From positions 124,001 through 188,000 of the forward strand of contig CAVZTJ010000005.1 of assembly GCA_963778075.1 (NCBI GenBank): 64,000 nucleotides of DNA. Reading direction: 5' to 3'. This DNA is from JASHPR01 sp963778075. GTDB taxonomy: Bacteria; Actinomycetota; Actinomycetes; Streptosporangiales; Streptosporangiaceae. Each line of letters begins with the position of its first letter. The first letter of the stretch is position 1. A program made the translations under genes and the position numbers. Positions 40,436 to 48,517 of the stretch are shown here, piece by piece. The notes below the pieces were generated by a model. The model was not told the DNA's origin. It saw only the letters and a program-made list of their open reading frames with translations, and did not search any database.

Positions 40436-41358
40436 CAGAAGTAGCCCTCTCGCTTGCGGTCTTCCATCGCCGCCTCGCTGGTGCGGTCGTCGGCGCGCGT
40501 CTGGCCCCGCTCGGTGATCCGGGTCGCCGCGATCTCGGTGATCACGTCGGGGATCGTCGCGGCCGTCGACTCGACCGCCCCGGTGCACGTCATGTCCCCG
40601 ACCGTGCGGTAGCGGACGGTCGCGTCGAAGAGCTGCTCGTCCTCGCCCCGCGTCACATATGAGCTGTCGGCCAGCAGGATGCCATCGCGCTCGAACACCT
40701 GGCGCTGGTGCGCAAAGTAGATGGACGGGATCTCGAGCTCCTCACGCCAGATGTAGTGCCACACATCGAGCTCGGTCCAGTTGGACAGCGGGAACACCCG
40801 GATATGCTCGCCGCGGTGCAGCTTGGTGTTGTAGAGGTTCCACAGCTCCGGCCGCTGGTTCTTCGGATCCCACTGCCCGAACTCGTCGCGGAAGGAGAAC
40901 ATCCGCTCCTTCGCTCTGGCCTTCTCCTCGTCGCGTCTCGCGCCGCCGAACACCGCGTCGAACCGGTTCTCCTCGATCGCGTCGAGCAGCGTGGTGGTCT
41001 GCAGCCGGTTCCGGCTGGACCAGCGGCCGGTCTCGTCGGCGACCCGGCCGGCGTCGATCGAGTCCTGCACCGACGCGACGATCAGCCGGGCGTCCGCCTG
41101 CTGCACCCGGCGGTCCCGGAACTCGAGCACCTCGGCGAAGTTGTGCCCGGTGTCCACGTGCATCACCGGGAACGGGACCCGTGCGGGCCAGAACGCGCGC
41201 TCGGCCAGGGCCAGCATCACGATCGAGTCCTTGCCGCCGGAGAACAGCAGCACCGGCCGTTCGAATTCGGCTGCTACCTCGCGGATGACGTGTATCGACT
41301 CAGCCTCGAGCATGTCGAGCTGCGAAAGCTGATAGTCGGAACGCGGCGTCGTGGCCAT
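40435..41358 (-). CDS. cysD: Sulfate adenylyltransferase subunit 2
   Basis: This 307-residue ATP pyrophosphatase-fold enzyme makes APS from ATP and sulfate together with CysN. The PP-loop SGGKDSIV lies at about residues 40-47, and GGARRDEEKARAKER and the C-terminal DRKREGYF are family hallmarks. The length matches CysD proteins. ATG 41358 is preceded by CTGGAG at a good distance. Its stop overlaps the cysN start, so the two are translationally coupled. Confidence 0.96.
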   Translation of the reverse strand: MATTPRSDYQLSQLDMLEAESIHVIREVAAEFERPVLLFSGGKDSIVMLALAERAFWPARVPFPVMHVDTGHNFAEVLEFRDRRVQQADARLIVASVQDSIDAGRVADETGRWSSRNRLQTTTLLDAIEENRFDAVFGGARRDEEKARAKERMFSFRDEFGQWDPKNQRPELWNLYNTKLHRGEHIRVFPLSNWTELDVWHYIWREELEIPSIYFAHQRQVFERDGILLADSSYVTRGEDEQLFDATVRYRTVGDMTCTGAVESTAATIPDVITEIAATRITERGQTRADDRTSEAAMEDRKREGYF

Positions 41359-41385
41359 TGGGGGAACTCCAGGGGGTGGCGAGGA

Positions 41386-42213
41386 CTATCGAACCGAGCT
41401 GATCGCCTCGAGCAGCGGATCGGCGAGCGCGGCCTGGCAGATCAGGATATCCGGCAGCGAAGGCTTCGCCTGATTGTAGGAAAGCTTGGAGCCGTCAATC
41501 CTAGACGCGTGCAGCCCGGACGCAACCGCCACGGCAACCGGGGCTGCCGAGTCCCACTCGTACTGCCCGCCGCTGTGCACGTACGCCTCAGCGTCTCCGC
41601 AGATCACCGCCGCGGCCTTGGCGCCGGCCGAGCCCAGCGGCACCAGCTCGGCGTCGAGCCTGCGGGCCAGCCGCGTCATGAACTCCGGCGGCCTGGTCCG
41701 GCTGACCAGAAGGCGAAGCACAGCGGGGGGGTCTGGGGGGGTCACCCCCCCGTGGGCCAGCACGGCGGGAGAATCTGGGGGGGTCGCCGCCCCGTGTGCC
41801 AGCACAGCTGGTCGCGAGGAGGCGGGCGGCTTCGCCGGGTCAGCCGTGGACAGAACCTTGTCCTGGGCCGGGAGCGCCACCGCGCCGGCGGTCAGCTCGC
41901 CGCGCTCCCACAACGCGACGTGTACCGCCCAGTCGCTGCGGCCCGGCTCGCCGAACTCCCGCGTCCCGTCCAGCGGGTCCACGATCCAGACCCGGTCGGC
42001 CGAGAGCCGGGCCAGGTCGTCGGCACCCTCCTCGGACAGCACCGCGTCACCGGGCCGCTGCCGGGCCAGCTCGGCGGCGAGGAATTCATGCGAGGTCCGG
42101 TCGCCGGCCCGGCGCAGCTCATCGGCGGCGCCACCGGCCGCGCGCAATGCCAGCAGCCGACGGCCTGCCTCCGCGGCCAGGTCAGCGGCTAGACGGTCGT
42201 CATCAGAGATCAT
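41386..42213 (-). CDS. cysQ: 3'(2'),5'-bisphosphate nucleotidase, CysQ-like
   Basis: This 275-residue member of the inositol monophosphatase superfamily probably removes the 3'-phosphate of PAP or PAPS, relieving product inhibition in sulfate assimilation. Metal-binding motifs are visible as LSEEGADD and WIVDPLDGT, with the second signature YEWDSAAPVAVA near the end. It sits 27 bp before cysD. It carries an unusual insert of about 30 residues (around 137-166) made of a 14-residue unit PAVLAHGAATPPDS repeated about 2.4 times, between conserved strands. The insert is G/C-homopolymer rich at the DNA level and may be a small repeat inserted in frame. Confidence 0.88.
   Translation of the reverse strand: MISDDDRLAADLAAEAGRRLLALRAAGGAADELRRAGDRTSHEFLAAELARQRPGDAVLSEEGADDLARLSADRVWIVDPLDGTREFGEPGRSDWAVHVALWERGELTAGAVALPAQDKVLSTADPAKPPASSRPAVLAHGAATPPDSPAVLAHGGVTPPDPPAVLRLLVSRTRPPEFMTRLARRLDAELVPLGSAGAKAAAVICGDAEAYVHSGGQYEWDSAAPVAVAVASGLHASRIDGSKLSYNQAKPSLPDILICQAALADPLLEAISSVR
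41715..41815 (-). repeat. 42-bp in-frame tandem repeat inside cysQ
   Basis: Two full copies and a part copy of a 42-bp unit with runs of seven G or C. The translation is PAVLAHGAATPPDS, PAVLAHGGVTPPDP, PAVLR. The unit includes a near-palindromic stretch gggggggtcaccccccc. Confidence 0.75.
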
Positions 42214-42230
42214 TAATGGTTGCCTTTACG

Positions 42231-42833
42231 CTACGGTTGCGCCGACTCTGCGGCGCCATGGAACTCGTTCTGCGCCGCGGCCAAGCCCCGCTGCAGCAGG
42301 ACCTCCACCGCGTCGGCGCAGCGTTCGAGCACATCGGGCAGTACTTTCCGCTCCGCTGCGGAGAAATCGTGCAGCACGAAATCCGCCGGGTCCATCCGCC
42401 CCGGCGGCCGGCCAATGCCCACGCGAACCCGCAGGTAGTCGCGCGAGCCAAGGGCGGCCGTCACCGATCGCAGGCCATTGTGGCCATTGTCTCCACCGCC
42501 CTGCTTGAGCCTGATCGTGCCGAACGGCAGGTCGAGCTCATCGTGGATCACGACGATGCGCTCCACCGGGATCTTGTAGAAGGTCCGCAGCGCGGCCACC
42601 GGACGGCCGGAAAGGTTCATGAAGGTCTGCGGCTTCGCCAGCGTGACCGGGTAGCCGGAGAGCCGGCCGCTGGCAACCCGCGCTCGCGACCGGTCTCGCT
42701 TGAAGGGCGCGCGCATTCGGCCAGCGAGCACGTCGGCAACCATGAACCCGCAGTTGTGCCGGTTGCCCGCGTACCCGTCGCCCGGGTTGCCGAGCCCGGC
42801 TATGAGCCACCGCTCGGTGCTGACCCCATCCAT
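42231..42833 (-). CDS. pth: Peptidyl-tRNA hydrolase
   Basis: This 200-residue enzyme cleaves the ester bond of peptidyl-tRNA released from stalled ribosomes. The motifs GLGNPGDGYAGNRHNCGF (with the catalytic His), KPQTFMNLSG, HDELDLPFG and GGDNGHNGLRS cover the known active-site and tRNA-binding residues. It lies 24 bp after rplY and 17 bp before cysQ. The rplY-pth pair is common in Actinobacteria. Confidence 0.96.
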   Translation of the reverse strand: MDGVSTERWLIAGLGNPGDGYAGNRHNCGFMVADVLAGRMRAPFKRDRSRARVASGRLSGYPVTLAKPQTFMNLSGRPVAALRTFYKIPVERIVVIHDELDLPFGTIRLKQGGGDNGHNGLRSVTAALGSRDYLRVRVGIGRPPGRMDPADFVLHDFSAAERKVLPDVLERCADAVEVLLQRGLAAAQNEFHGAAESAQP

Positions 42834-42857
42834 GCCATGACCGGATCGTCGTCCAGG

Positions 42858-43541
42858 CTAGGACGACTGGTCGCCGGTCGACTCGTCCGCGGGCCGCTCG
42901 CCACCCTCGCCGGCAGGCGGAGCAGGAGCCTCGGGCGGGGCCTCGCCAGCCTCGACCTCCTCGCCCTCGGGCAGGCCAAGCTCGGCCTCGAGCTGCTCAG
43001 CGGTTGGCGCGGCGATCACGTGCAGCACCAGGATCTCGGGCTCGACCGCGAGCGTCACGCCGCTCGGCAGCGTGAGGTCTCCGGCGTGTACGGAGGCGCC
43101 GATGGCCATGCCCTCGACGTCGACGTCGATGCCCGGCGGGATGTTGGTGGCCTCGGCCTCCACCGAGATCTGGACAAGCTGCTGGTCGAGCAGCCCGTCG
43201 GGAGCGACCTCGCCGGTCACGTTGATCGGGACCTCGACGGTGACCTTCTCGCCGCGCCTGACCATGATCAGGTCGACGTGCTCGACGGAGCCCCTGATCG
43301 CATCCCGCTGGACTGCCTTGGGCAGCGCGAGCTGGCTGCCGCCGGGCAGGCCCTCGAGCCGGATCAGCACGTTCGCCGTGCGCAGCGCGAGCAGCACGTC
43401 GTGGCCGGGCAGGCTGACATGCCTCGGGTCGGTCCCGTGGCCGTACAGGACGGCGGGAACCCGGCCGGCGCGCCGCTCCCTGCGGGCCGGTCCCTTTCCG
43501 AACTCGGTGCGGGGCTCAGCGGCGATGCGTACCTCAGGCAC
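42858..43541 (-). CDS. rplY: 50S ribosomal protein L25, Ctc type
   Basis: This protein of about 227 residues binds 5S rRNA. The N-terminal L25 fold (RTEFGKGPARRERRAGRVPAV begins it) is followed by the Ctc C-terminal beta domain and an acidic Ala-Pro-Glu tail, as in actinobacterial homologues. I chose GTG 43541 because TTGAGGAG lies 6-7 bases upstream. A TTG at 43556 would put that ribosome-binding site inside the gene. The following pth gene confirms the identity. Confidence 0.94.
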   Translation of the reverse strand: MPEVRIAAEPRTEFGKGPARRERRAGRVPAVLYGHGTDPRHVSLPGHDVLLALRTANVLIRLEGLPGGSQLALPKAVQRDAIRGSVEHVDLIMVRRGEKVTVEVPINVTGEVAPDGLLDQQLVQISVEAEATNIPPGIDVDVEGMAIGASVHAGDLTLPSGVTLAVEPEILVLHVIAAPTAEQLEAELGLPEGEEVEAGEAPPEAPAPPAGEGGERPADESTGDQSS

Positions 43542-43682
43542 GGTGAAACTCCTCAACTACACCAGGATGATCCCGAAGGAGTCTAGCCGAGAACCGGCGA
43601 CGCCGAGACCGCACCGCCCTCCCGGCCGACTCCCTCGGGTGAGCGGCGGCAACAGCGCCGTCGCCGCCGCTCGCAGCGACCG

Positions 43683-43952
43683 CTATTCCCCGTGCGGCCT
43701 TGGCTTGACGCCATCCTCGAACGGGTCCGTTATGCCCGGCGGCGGCTTGACGCCATCCTCGAACGGGTCCGTTACACCGGGCGGCGGCTTGACGCCATCC
43801 TCGAACGGGTCCGTTACACCCGGCGGCGGCTTGACACCGTCCTCGAACGGGTCCGTTATTTCGCACGGCGGCTCCTGGCCGTGCAGCGTGCCTGTCGCCC
43901 CCGGCTGGCTCGGGTTGTGCTCGCGATCATGGTGCGGTGTGCGATCTTCCAT
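43683..43952 (-). CDS. AfsS-like small repeat peptide
   Basis: An 89-residue acidic, proline-rich peptide whose second half is four tandem copies of TDPFEDGVKPPPGV (14 residues, 42 bp); the last copy ends KPRPHGE. I chose ATG 43952 because GAAGGGGAC lies upstream. The ATG five codons earlier would swallow that site. It lies 158 bp downstream of the AfsR-like regulator on the same strand. In Streptomyces, afsS encodes a short protein with about 13-residue repeats containing T and PxPP and sits just downstream of afsR. Position and repeat style match. Direct sequence similarity is limited, so this is an analogy. No modification enzyme is nearby, which argues against a RiPP precursor. Confidence 0.6.
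   Translation of the reverse strand: MEDRTPHHDREHNPSQPGATGTLHGQEPPCEITDPFEDGVKPPPGVTDPFEDGVKPPPGVTDPFEDGVKPPPGITDPFEDGVKPRPHGE
43690..43860 (-). repeat. 42-bp tandem repeat, four copies
   Basis: The plus-strand unit gacgccatcctcgaacgg... recurs every 42 bp, with a few base changes in the outer copies. It encodes the 14-residue units of the AfsS-like peptide. Confidence 0.92.
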
Positions 43953-44080
43953 CAGCGTCCCCTTCATGCCCGGGCTCAGATGAGCCGGTACCCCGCATGA
44001 TTCAGCGGCTTGCGGTGGAATAGCATAATCGCCTTTAAGGATTAATTATGAATTATCGCCGGTTTACGTATTGATCCAGG

Positions 44081-44100
44081 TCATGTCATGGACATTCATG
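44081..44100. promoter_or_regulatory. TCATG direct repeats upstream of the AfsS-like gene
   Basis: TCATG occurs at 44081, 44086 and 44096 in an AT-rich stretch (about 43990-44110) between the AfsR-like stop codon and the small gene. SARP regulators bind short direct repeats near the -35 region, so this could be a self-pathway site. Spacing (5 and 10 bp) is not the standard 11 bp. Confidence 0.25.
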
Positions 44101-44110
44101 CAGATCGGGG

Positions 44111-47101
44111 CTAAGTAGCCTCGGTTCCCAGCTCCGCAAGCCGCACGACGATCTCCTCGGCCCGCACGTCATCCTCCAGGTCCTCGAATAGTTCGCGGGC
44201 ACGCGTCCAGGCCTCGCGGGCTTCGGCGAACTGCCCCGATCGAACGTGCGAGGTGCCGACGAACTCCAGAACCTGCGCCTCGGCGTGCCGGTTGCCTGCG
44301 GCACGGTGGATGGCCAGGGCCTGGCCGAGCAGGTCGGCCGCCTCAGCCAGACGCCCCAGTTCCAGGTGCGCGCGACCCAGGTTGTAAAGGGCGTAGCCCT
44401 CGTCTCGCACCCAGCCGCCCTCGCGGAGGATGGCGAGCGCCTCGCGCGAGCGAGCAATCGCCTCATCGTGGCGCCCGAGCTCCAGGTACGCCTCGCCGAG
44501 ATTGCAGAGTGCGACACCCTCGCCGTACCGGCGGCCAACCTCGCGCTGCAGCTCGAGCGCTTGCAGAAGCGCCGGGACTGCTTCCTCGTACCGCCCCAGG
44601 GCAAGGAAGCAGAACGCCTGGTTGTTCGCGGCCCGCGCCTGATCGCCCCGGTCGCCCAGCTCCTCGAAGATGGCCAGCGCTTCCTTGAAGTAGTCGATGG
44701 CATCGCCAAGCCGCTGCGTGCCGAACACCCTGCCGATGTTGTTCAGCACCCAGGCCTCGCCACGCCGATCACCTAGTTCCCGCACGCTGGCCAGAGCGAT
44801 GCGGTGCGTCGTGAGCCACTCGGCGCGGTACCCATGGCGGTCGAAGCAGGCGACCGCGGCGGTCGGCAGTTTCCAGGCGATGTCATGCAGGCCGTTCGAG
44901 GCGGCCTGCCGGGTCGCCGCGACCAGGTTCGAGCGTTCCTGCCGGCACCAATCGAGCGCCTGCGCTGGAGTGGCGAACTCCAGCGGCTCGACGCCAGGCT
45001 CCAGCGGGCCCAGCGACATCGGTACCCGTTCCCGGTATGGCGGCGCGACCACGTTCGCGGCCGCGTCCGCGGTACGCAAGTACCAGCTGAGTACCCGCCG
45101 CATGGCGTCGCCCACAACCTGAGGCGGCTCGTCGGCCCGGGCCCGCTCGGCAGCGTAGTCGCGCAACAGGTCGTGCAGCCGGTACCGGTCCGGGGCCGGG
45201 GATTCCAGCAGGTGCGCGTCGACGAGCACCTCGAGGGAGTCGCCGACCAGCGCCTCGGGCTGGCCGACGAGTGCCGCGGCCCCGTGCAGCCCGATGAAAG
45301 GCCCCTGCCAGAGGCCGAGCATGCGGAACAGCGACGCCGGGTCCGCGCCGCCGCCGCTCTTACCACGGGCCAGCGCGTCGAAGCTCACCTGGAAGCAGGC
45401 ACGGACGGCCAGATCGCCGGCTATGAGCTCGTCTATCCGGCGGCGCTGGTCGGTGAGGCGGTTGGCGAGCGACCGTATCTTCCAGCCGGGACGGGCGGCC
45501 AGCCGGGCGCCCGCGATCCTGATCGCCAGCGGCAAACCCGCGCAGATGGCGACGACGTCGCGCACCGCATCGGGCTCGGCGTCGGCGCGCTCGGCTCCGA
45601 CTACGCGTATGAACAGCTCGGTCGCCTCGGCATCATCGAGCATGTCGAGATCGATCAGCCGGCTGCCCGCAAGATCGGACAGGCGGTGCCGGGAGGTTAC
45701 GATCACCGCGCACGAGCCGGTGCCCGGCAGCAGCGGGCGAACCTGCGCGGCGTTCCTGGCGTCATCAAGCACGACCAGCGTCTGCCGTTCGGCCAGGCGG
45801 GTGCGGTACAGGGCGGCCCGTTCTTCGGCGTCCACCGGGATCCGGGCTCCGTCCACGCCGAGGTCCCGCAGGAACCTGGCGAGCACCTCGTCCGGCGGCA
45901 CGGGCTGTTCACTCCCGCCGCGCAGGCTCACGTAGAGCTGGCCGTCCGGAAAATCACGCCGCAACGCGTGTGCGGCGTGGATGGCGAGTGCGGTCTTGCC
46001 CAGGCCGGGAGCCCCAGTCACCACGGCGACCGCCACCGCGGGGTTATCCCGCCGCTCCGCCTCCGACATCGCGGCGCACAGTTGCTCGAGGTTCGCCTCA
46101 CGGCCGGTGAAGTCGGCAACGTCGGCGGGAAGCTGGGCGGGCACGCGCCGCAGCGACGACCCAGCGCCTGGCCTGCGCGGAACCCTCCCGGCGGGCATCT
46201 CTCCGTCGTGCGAGACCGCGGCCGGGGTATCGAGGACAGCAGCAGACGGCGCCGCAGGGTCGCCAGCAGACGGCGCGGCGGGCGCACCCCCGGGCCGTGC
46301 GGTGGCGCCAATGGCCGCCGCGGTGGCCCGGGCGGCCGCGCCGCGCTGCTGCCTGGGCACAAGGTCAGCGGTGAGGAGGGCCTGGTACAGCCGCTGCAGT
46401 TCCGGCCCGGGATCGACGCCGAGCTCCTCGGCGATCACTTCCCGGGCCTGGCCGTAGGCGGCCAGCGCCTCCGCGTGCCTCCCGGCGGCGTCCAGCGCCT
46501 GCATCAGCAGTCCCCACAGCCCCTCACGGAGCGGCTGGTCGGAGAGCAGCCTGCGCAACTCGGGCACCAGCTGGGCGTTCATGCCGCAGCGCAGGTCCGC
46601 TTCTATGCGCAACTCCAGCGCGCTCAGCCGGGATTCCTCGAGCCGTGCCGCTTCGGCCGTCACCAGCGCGAACGGCGGGACGTCGGCTAGCGCCCTGCCC
46701 CGCCACAGCGCGAGCGCCTCGGCCAGCATGTCGGCGGCGGCGCGCAAGTCACCCTCGGCAAGGGCCTTCCTGCCCTGGCCGGCCAGCACCTGGAACTGCT
46801 CCGCGTCCAGCTCACCGGGCTGCAGCCGCAGCTGATATCCAGGAGCACGGGTGGTCAGCAGCTGGCCGTCGCGGTCGCCGATCACACGGCGCAGCCGGAG
46901 CACGTAGATACTGACCAGGTTGGCAGCCCGGTCCGGCGGGCGATCCCCCCAGAGCTCAGCGATCAGCCGGTCGGTCGAGACGGCCTGGCCCTGGCTGAGG
47001 AGCAGCACGGCGAGGAGCGCCCGCCACTTGGGCGCCCCTATGCCGCTCCAGTCCTGACCGGTCCAGACCTCGAGCGGCCCCAGTACCCGAAACCGCAGCA
47101 T
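44111..47101 (-). CDS. afsR: AfsR-like SARP-NB-ARC-TPR transcriptional regulator
   Basis: A 996-residue cytoplasmic regulator, close to the 993 residues of Streptomyces coelicolor AfsR. It has a winged-helix OmpR/SARP DNA-binding domain (about 1-95, starting LRFRVLGPLEVW), a bacterial transcriptional activator domain (about 95-245), a Pro/Ala linker, an NB-ARC ATPase with Walker A GAPGLGKTAL, Walker B TLVVLDDA and GLPLA, and a C-terminal run of TPR repeats (from about residue 700). I chose ATG 47101 because GGACGGGGA precedes it and the SARP fold starts at once; an upstream start adds 31 low-quality residues. AfsR proteins activate secondary metabolism and afsS, often under Ser/Thr kinase control. 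With an AfsS-like gene next to it and a PKS 7 kb away, control of that cluster is plausible. The orthology itself is inferred. Confidence 0.88.
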   Translation of the reverse strand: MLRFRVLGPLEVWTGQDWSGIGAPKWRALLAVLLLSQGQAVSTDRLIAELWGDRPPDRAANLVSIYVLRLRRVIGDRDGQLLTTRAPGYQLRLQPGELDAEQFQVLAGQGRKALAEGDLRAAADMLAEALALWRGRALADVPPFALVTAEAARLEESRLSALELRIEADLRCGMNAQLVPELRRLLSDQPLREGLWGLLMQALDAAGRHAEALAAYGQAREVIAEELGVDPGPELQRLYQALLTADLVPRQQRGAAARATAAAIGATARPGGAPAAPSAGDPAAPSAAVLDTPAAVSHDGEMPAGRVPRRPGAGSSLRRVPAQLPADVADFTGREANLEQLCAAMSEAERRDNPAVAVAVVTGAPGLGKTALAIHAAHALRRDFPDGQLYVSLRGGSEQPVPPDEVLARFLRDLGVDGARIPVDAEERAALYRTRLAERQTLVVLDDARNAAQVRPLLPGTGSCAVIVTSRHRLSDLAGSRLIDLDMLDDAEATELFIRVVGAERADAEPDAVRDVVAICAGLPLAIRIAGARLAARPGWKIRSLANRLTDQRRRIDELIAGDLAVRACFQVSFDALARGKSGGGADPASLFRMLGLWQGPFIGLHGAAALVGQPEALVGDSLEVLVDAHLLESPAPDRYRLHDLLRDYAAERARADEPPQVVGDAMRRVLSWYLRTADAAANVVAPPYRERVPMSLGPLEPGVEPLEFATPAQALDWCRQERSNLVAATRQAASNGLHDIAWKLPTAAVACFDRHGYRAEWLTTHRIALASVRELGDRRGEAWVLNNIGRVFGTQRLGDAIDYFKEALAIFEELGDRGDQARAANNQAFCFLALGRYEEAVPALLQALELQREVGRRYGEGVALCNLGEAYLELGRHDEAIARSREALAILREGGWVRDEGYALYNLGRAHLELGRLAEAADLLGQALAIHRAAGNRHAEAQVLEFVGTSHVRSGQFAEAREAWTRARELFEDLEDDVRAEEIVVRLAELGTEAT

Positions 47102-47523
47102 GCATCCCCGTCCGGTCCCGCCATTCCCCGCCATTCCGCAGGACCCATCCGCGTCGCCGACGGATCGGCGCCGAGCGAACGACGCCTTAACCATTACTCA
47201 ATCATGACGTAATAGCACGACGCCACGCTGGGGGCGCTGATTGGCAGATCTGCCGTAATCGGTACTCAAGCAGGACGAAACACGGCGCGATCATCCTTGA
47301 GGTGGTCGCGCTGCTCCTGCTCCCCGCTGACCGCAGGAATCTCCTCCTCCTGCGGCCGAAGAGATGCAAGCAGCATCGCGGGTGTCCTTGGACCGGCTCA
47401 CGGGGGCGCAGTCCGAGGGCGGTACAGCTGGTGGTCGCTGGCCTCCCTTCGTGGTTGGGGGGCGGGGCCAGCGGTCACCTCCGGCTCGCCGGGTGGCGCT
47501 TGGCCAGCCGGCAGGCGCTACCG
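47102..47523. promoter_or_regulatory. Intergenic region between prs and the AfsR-like gene
   Basis: No convincing gene in 422 bp. It holds a 12-bp palindrome GGCAGATCTGCC at 47243-47254, about 140 bp before the regulator start, in a moderately AT-rich stretch (47190-47270) that is the likely promoter. A long inverted repeat at about 47434-47478 (CGCTGGCC paired with GGCCAGCG) follows prs and could be its terminator. Confidence 0.45.
47434..47478 (-). terminator. Possible prs terminator hairpin
   Basis: CGCTGGCC and GGCCAGCG form an 8-bp perfect stem around a loop of about 25 bases, 46 bp after the prs stop. There is no clear T-run, as is common for actinomycete terminators. Confidence 0.3.
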
Positions 47524-48501
47524 TCAGCTCTGGCCATCGAACAGGCTGGTCACCGATCCGTCGCTGAACACCTCGCTGATCGCCCTGGCGATCAGTGGCG
47601 CGATCGAGAGCACGGTGAGCTTGTCGAACCGCTTCTCGTTCGGGATCGGCAGCGTGTTGGTGACGATCAGCTCGCTGATCCTGGAGTTCTTCAGCAGGTC
47701 GACAGCGGGCCCGGACAGCACCCCGTGCGTGGCGGTGACGATCACCTGGGCCGCGCCCTGGTTGAACAGTGCGTCGACGGCGTTCACGATCGTGGAGCCG
47801 GTGTCGATCATGTCGTCCACGATGATGCAGGTCCGGCCGTCGACCTGGCCGACCACCTCGAGCACCTTGACCTGGTTGGCGACATCGGGATCGCGCCGCT
47901 TGTGGATGATGGCCAGCGGGCAGCCGAGCCGGTCGGTCCACCGTTCACAGACGCGCACCCGCCCGGCGTCCGGTGCCACAACGGTGACCCGGCTGGTATC
48001 GAGCTTGTCCTCTATATAAGAGGCCAGGATCGGCAGCGCGAACAGGTGGTCGACCGGGCCGTCGAAGAAGCCCTGGATCTGCGCGGTGTGCAGGTCCACG
48101 GCCATGATCCGGTCCGCGCCCGCGGTGAGGAACAGGTCGGCGATGAGCCGGGCCGAGATCGGCTCCCTGCCGCGGCTCTTCTTGTCCTGGCGCGCGTAAC
48201 CGAAGAACGGGGCGACCACGGTGATCCGCTTGGCCGACGCGCGCTTGAGCGCGTCCACCATGATCAGCTGCTCCATGATCCAGTGGTTGATTGGCGCGGT
48301 GTGGCTCTGCAGCACGAACGCGTCGCAGCCTCGCACGGACTCGAGGAACCGAACGAAGATCTCTCCGTTGGCGAAGTCGTACAGCGTGGTGGGGGTGGGC
48401 TCGACGCCTAGGCAGGCGGCGATCTCGTCGGTGAGCTCTGGGTGGGATCGGCCGGAAAGTAGTAGCAGCTTCTTCTGGTTGGCGGCGGTAATGCTGGTCA
48501 C
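47524..48501 (-). CDS. prs: Ribose-phosphate pyrophosphokinase
   Basis: This 325-residue enzyme makes PRPP from ribose 5-phosphate and ATP for nucleotide, His and Trp synthesis. The regulatory/flexible loop region FFGYARQDKKSRGREPISA, the metal-binding VDLHTAQIQGFF and the PRPP motif CIIVDDMIDTGST are present. The GTG start at 48501 lies 17 bp after the glmU stop, so the two are co-transcribed as in other Actinobacteria. Confidence 0.97.
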   Translation of the reverse strand: MTSITAANQKKLLLLSGRSHPELTDEIAACLGVEPTPTTLYDFANGEIFVRFLESVRGCDAFVLQSHTAPINHWIMEQLIMVDALKRASAKRITVVAPFFGYARQDKKSRGREPISARLIADLFLTAGADRIMAVDLHTAQIQGFFDGPVDHLFALPILASYIEDKLDTSRVTVVAPDAGRVRVCERWTDRLGCPLAIIHKRRDPDVANQVKVLEVVGQVDGRTCIIVDDMIDTGSTIVNAVDALFNQGAAQVIVTATHGVLSGPAVDLLKNSRISELIVTNTLPIPNEKRFDKLTVLSIAPLIARAISEVFSDGSVTSLFDGQS

Positions 48502-48517
48502 AGGTCCCGACCTCTCA

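Noticed and set aside
43683..43952. Multi-core RiPP (graspetide-type) precursor
   Set aside because: Repeats with Thr and acidic residues suggested it, but no ATP-grasp ligase or other modifying enzyme is near. The place after an AfsR-like gene fits an AfsS-type peptide better.
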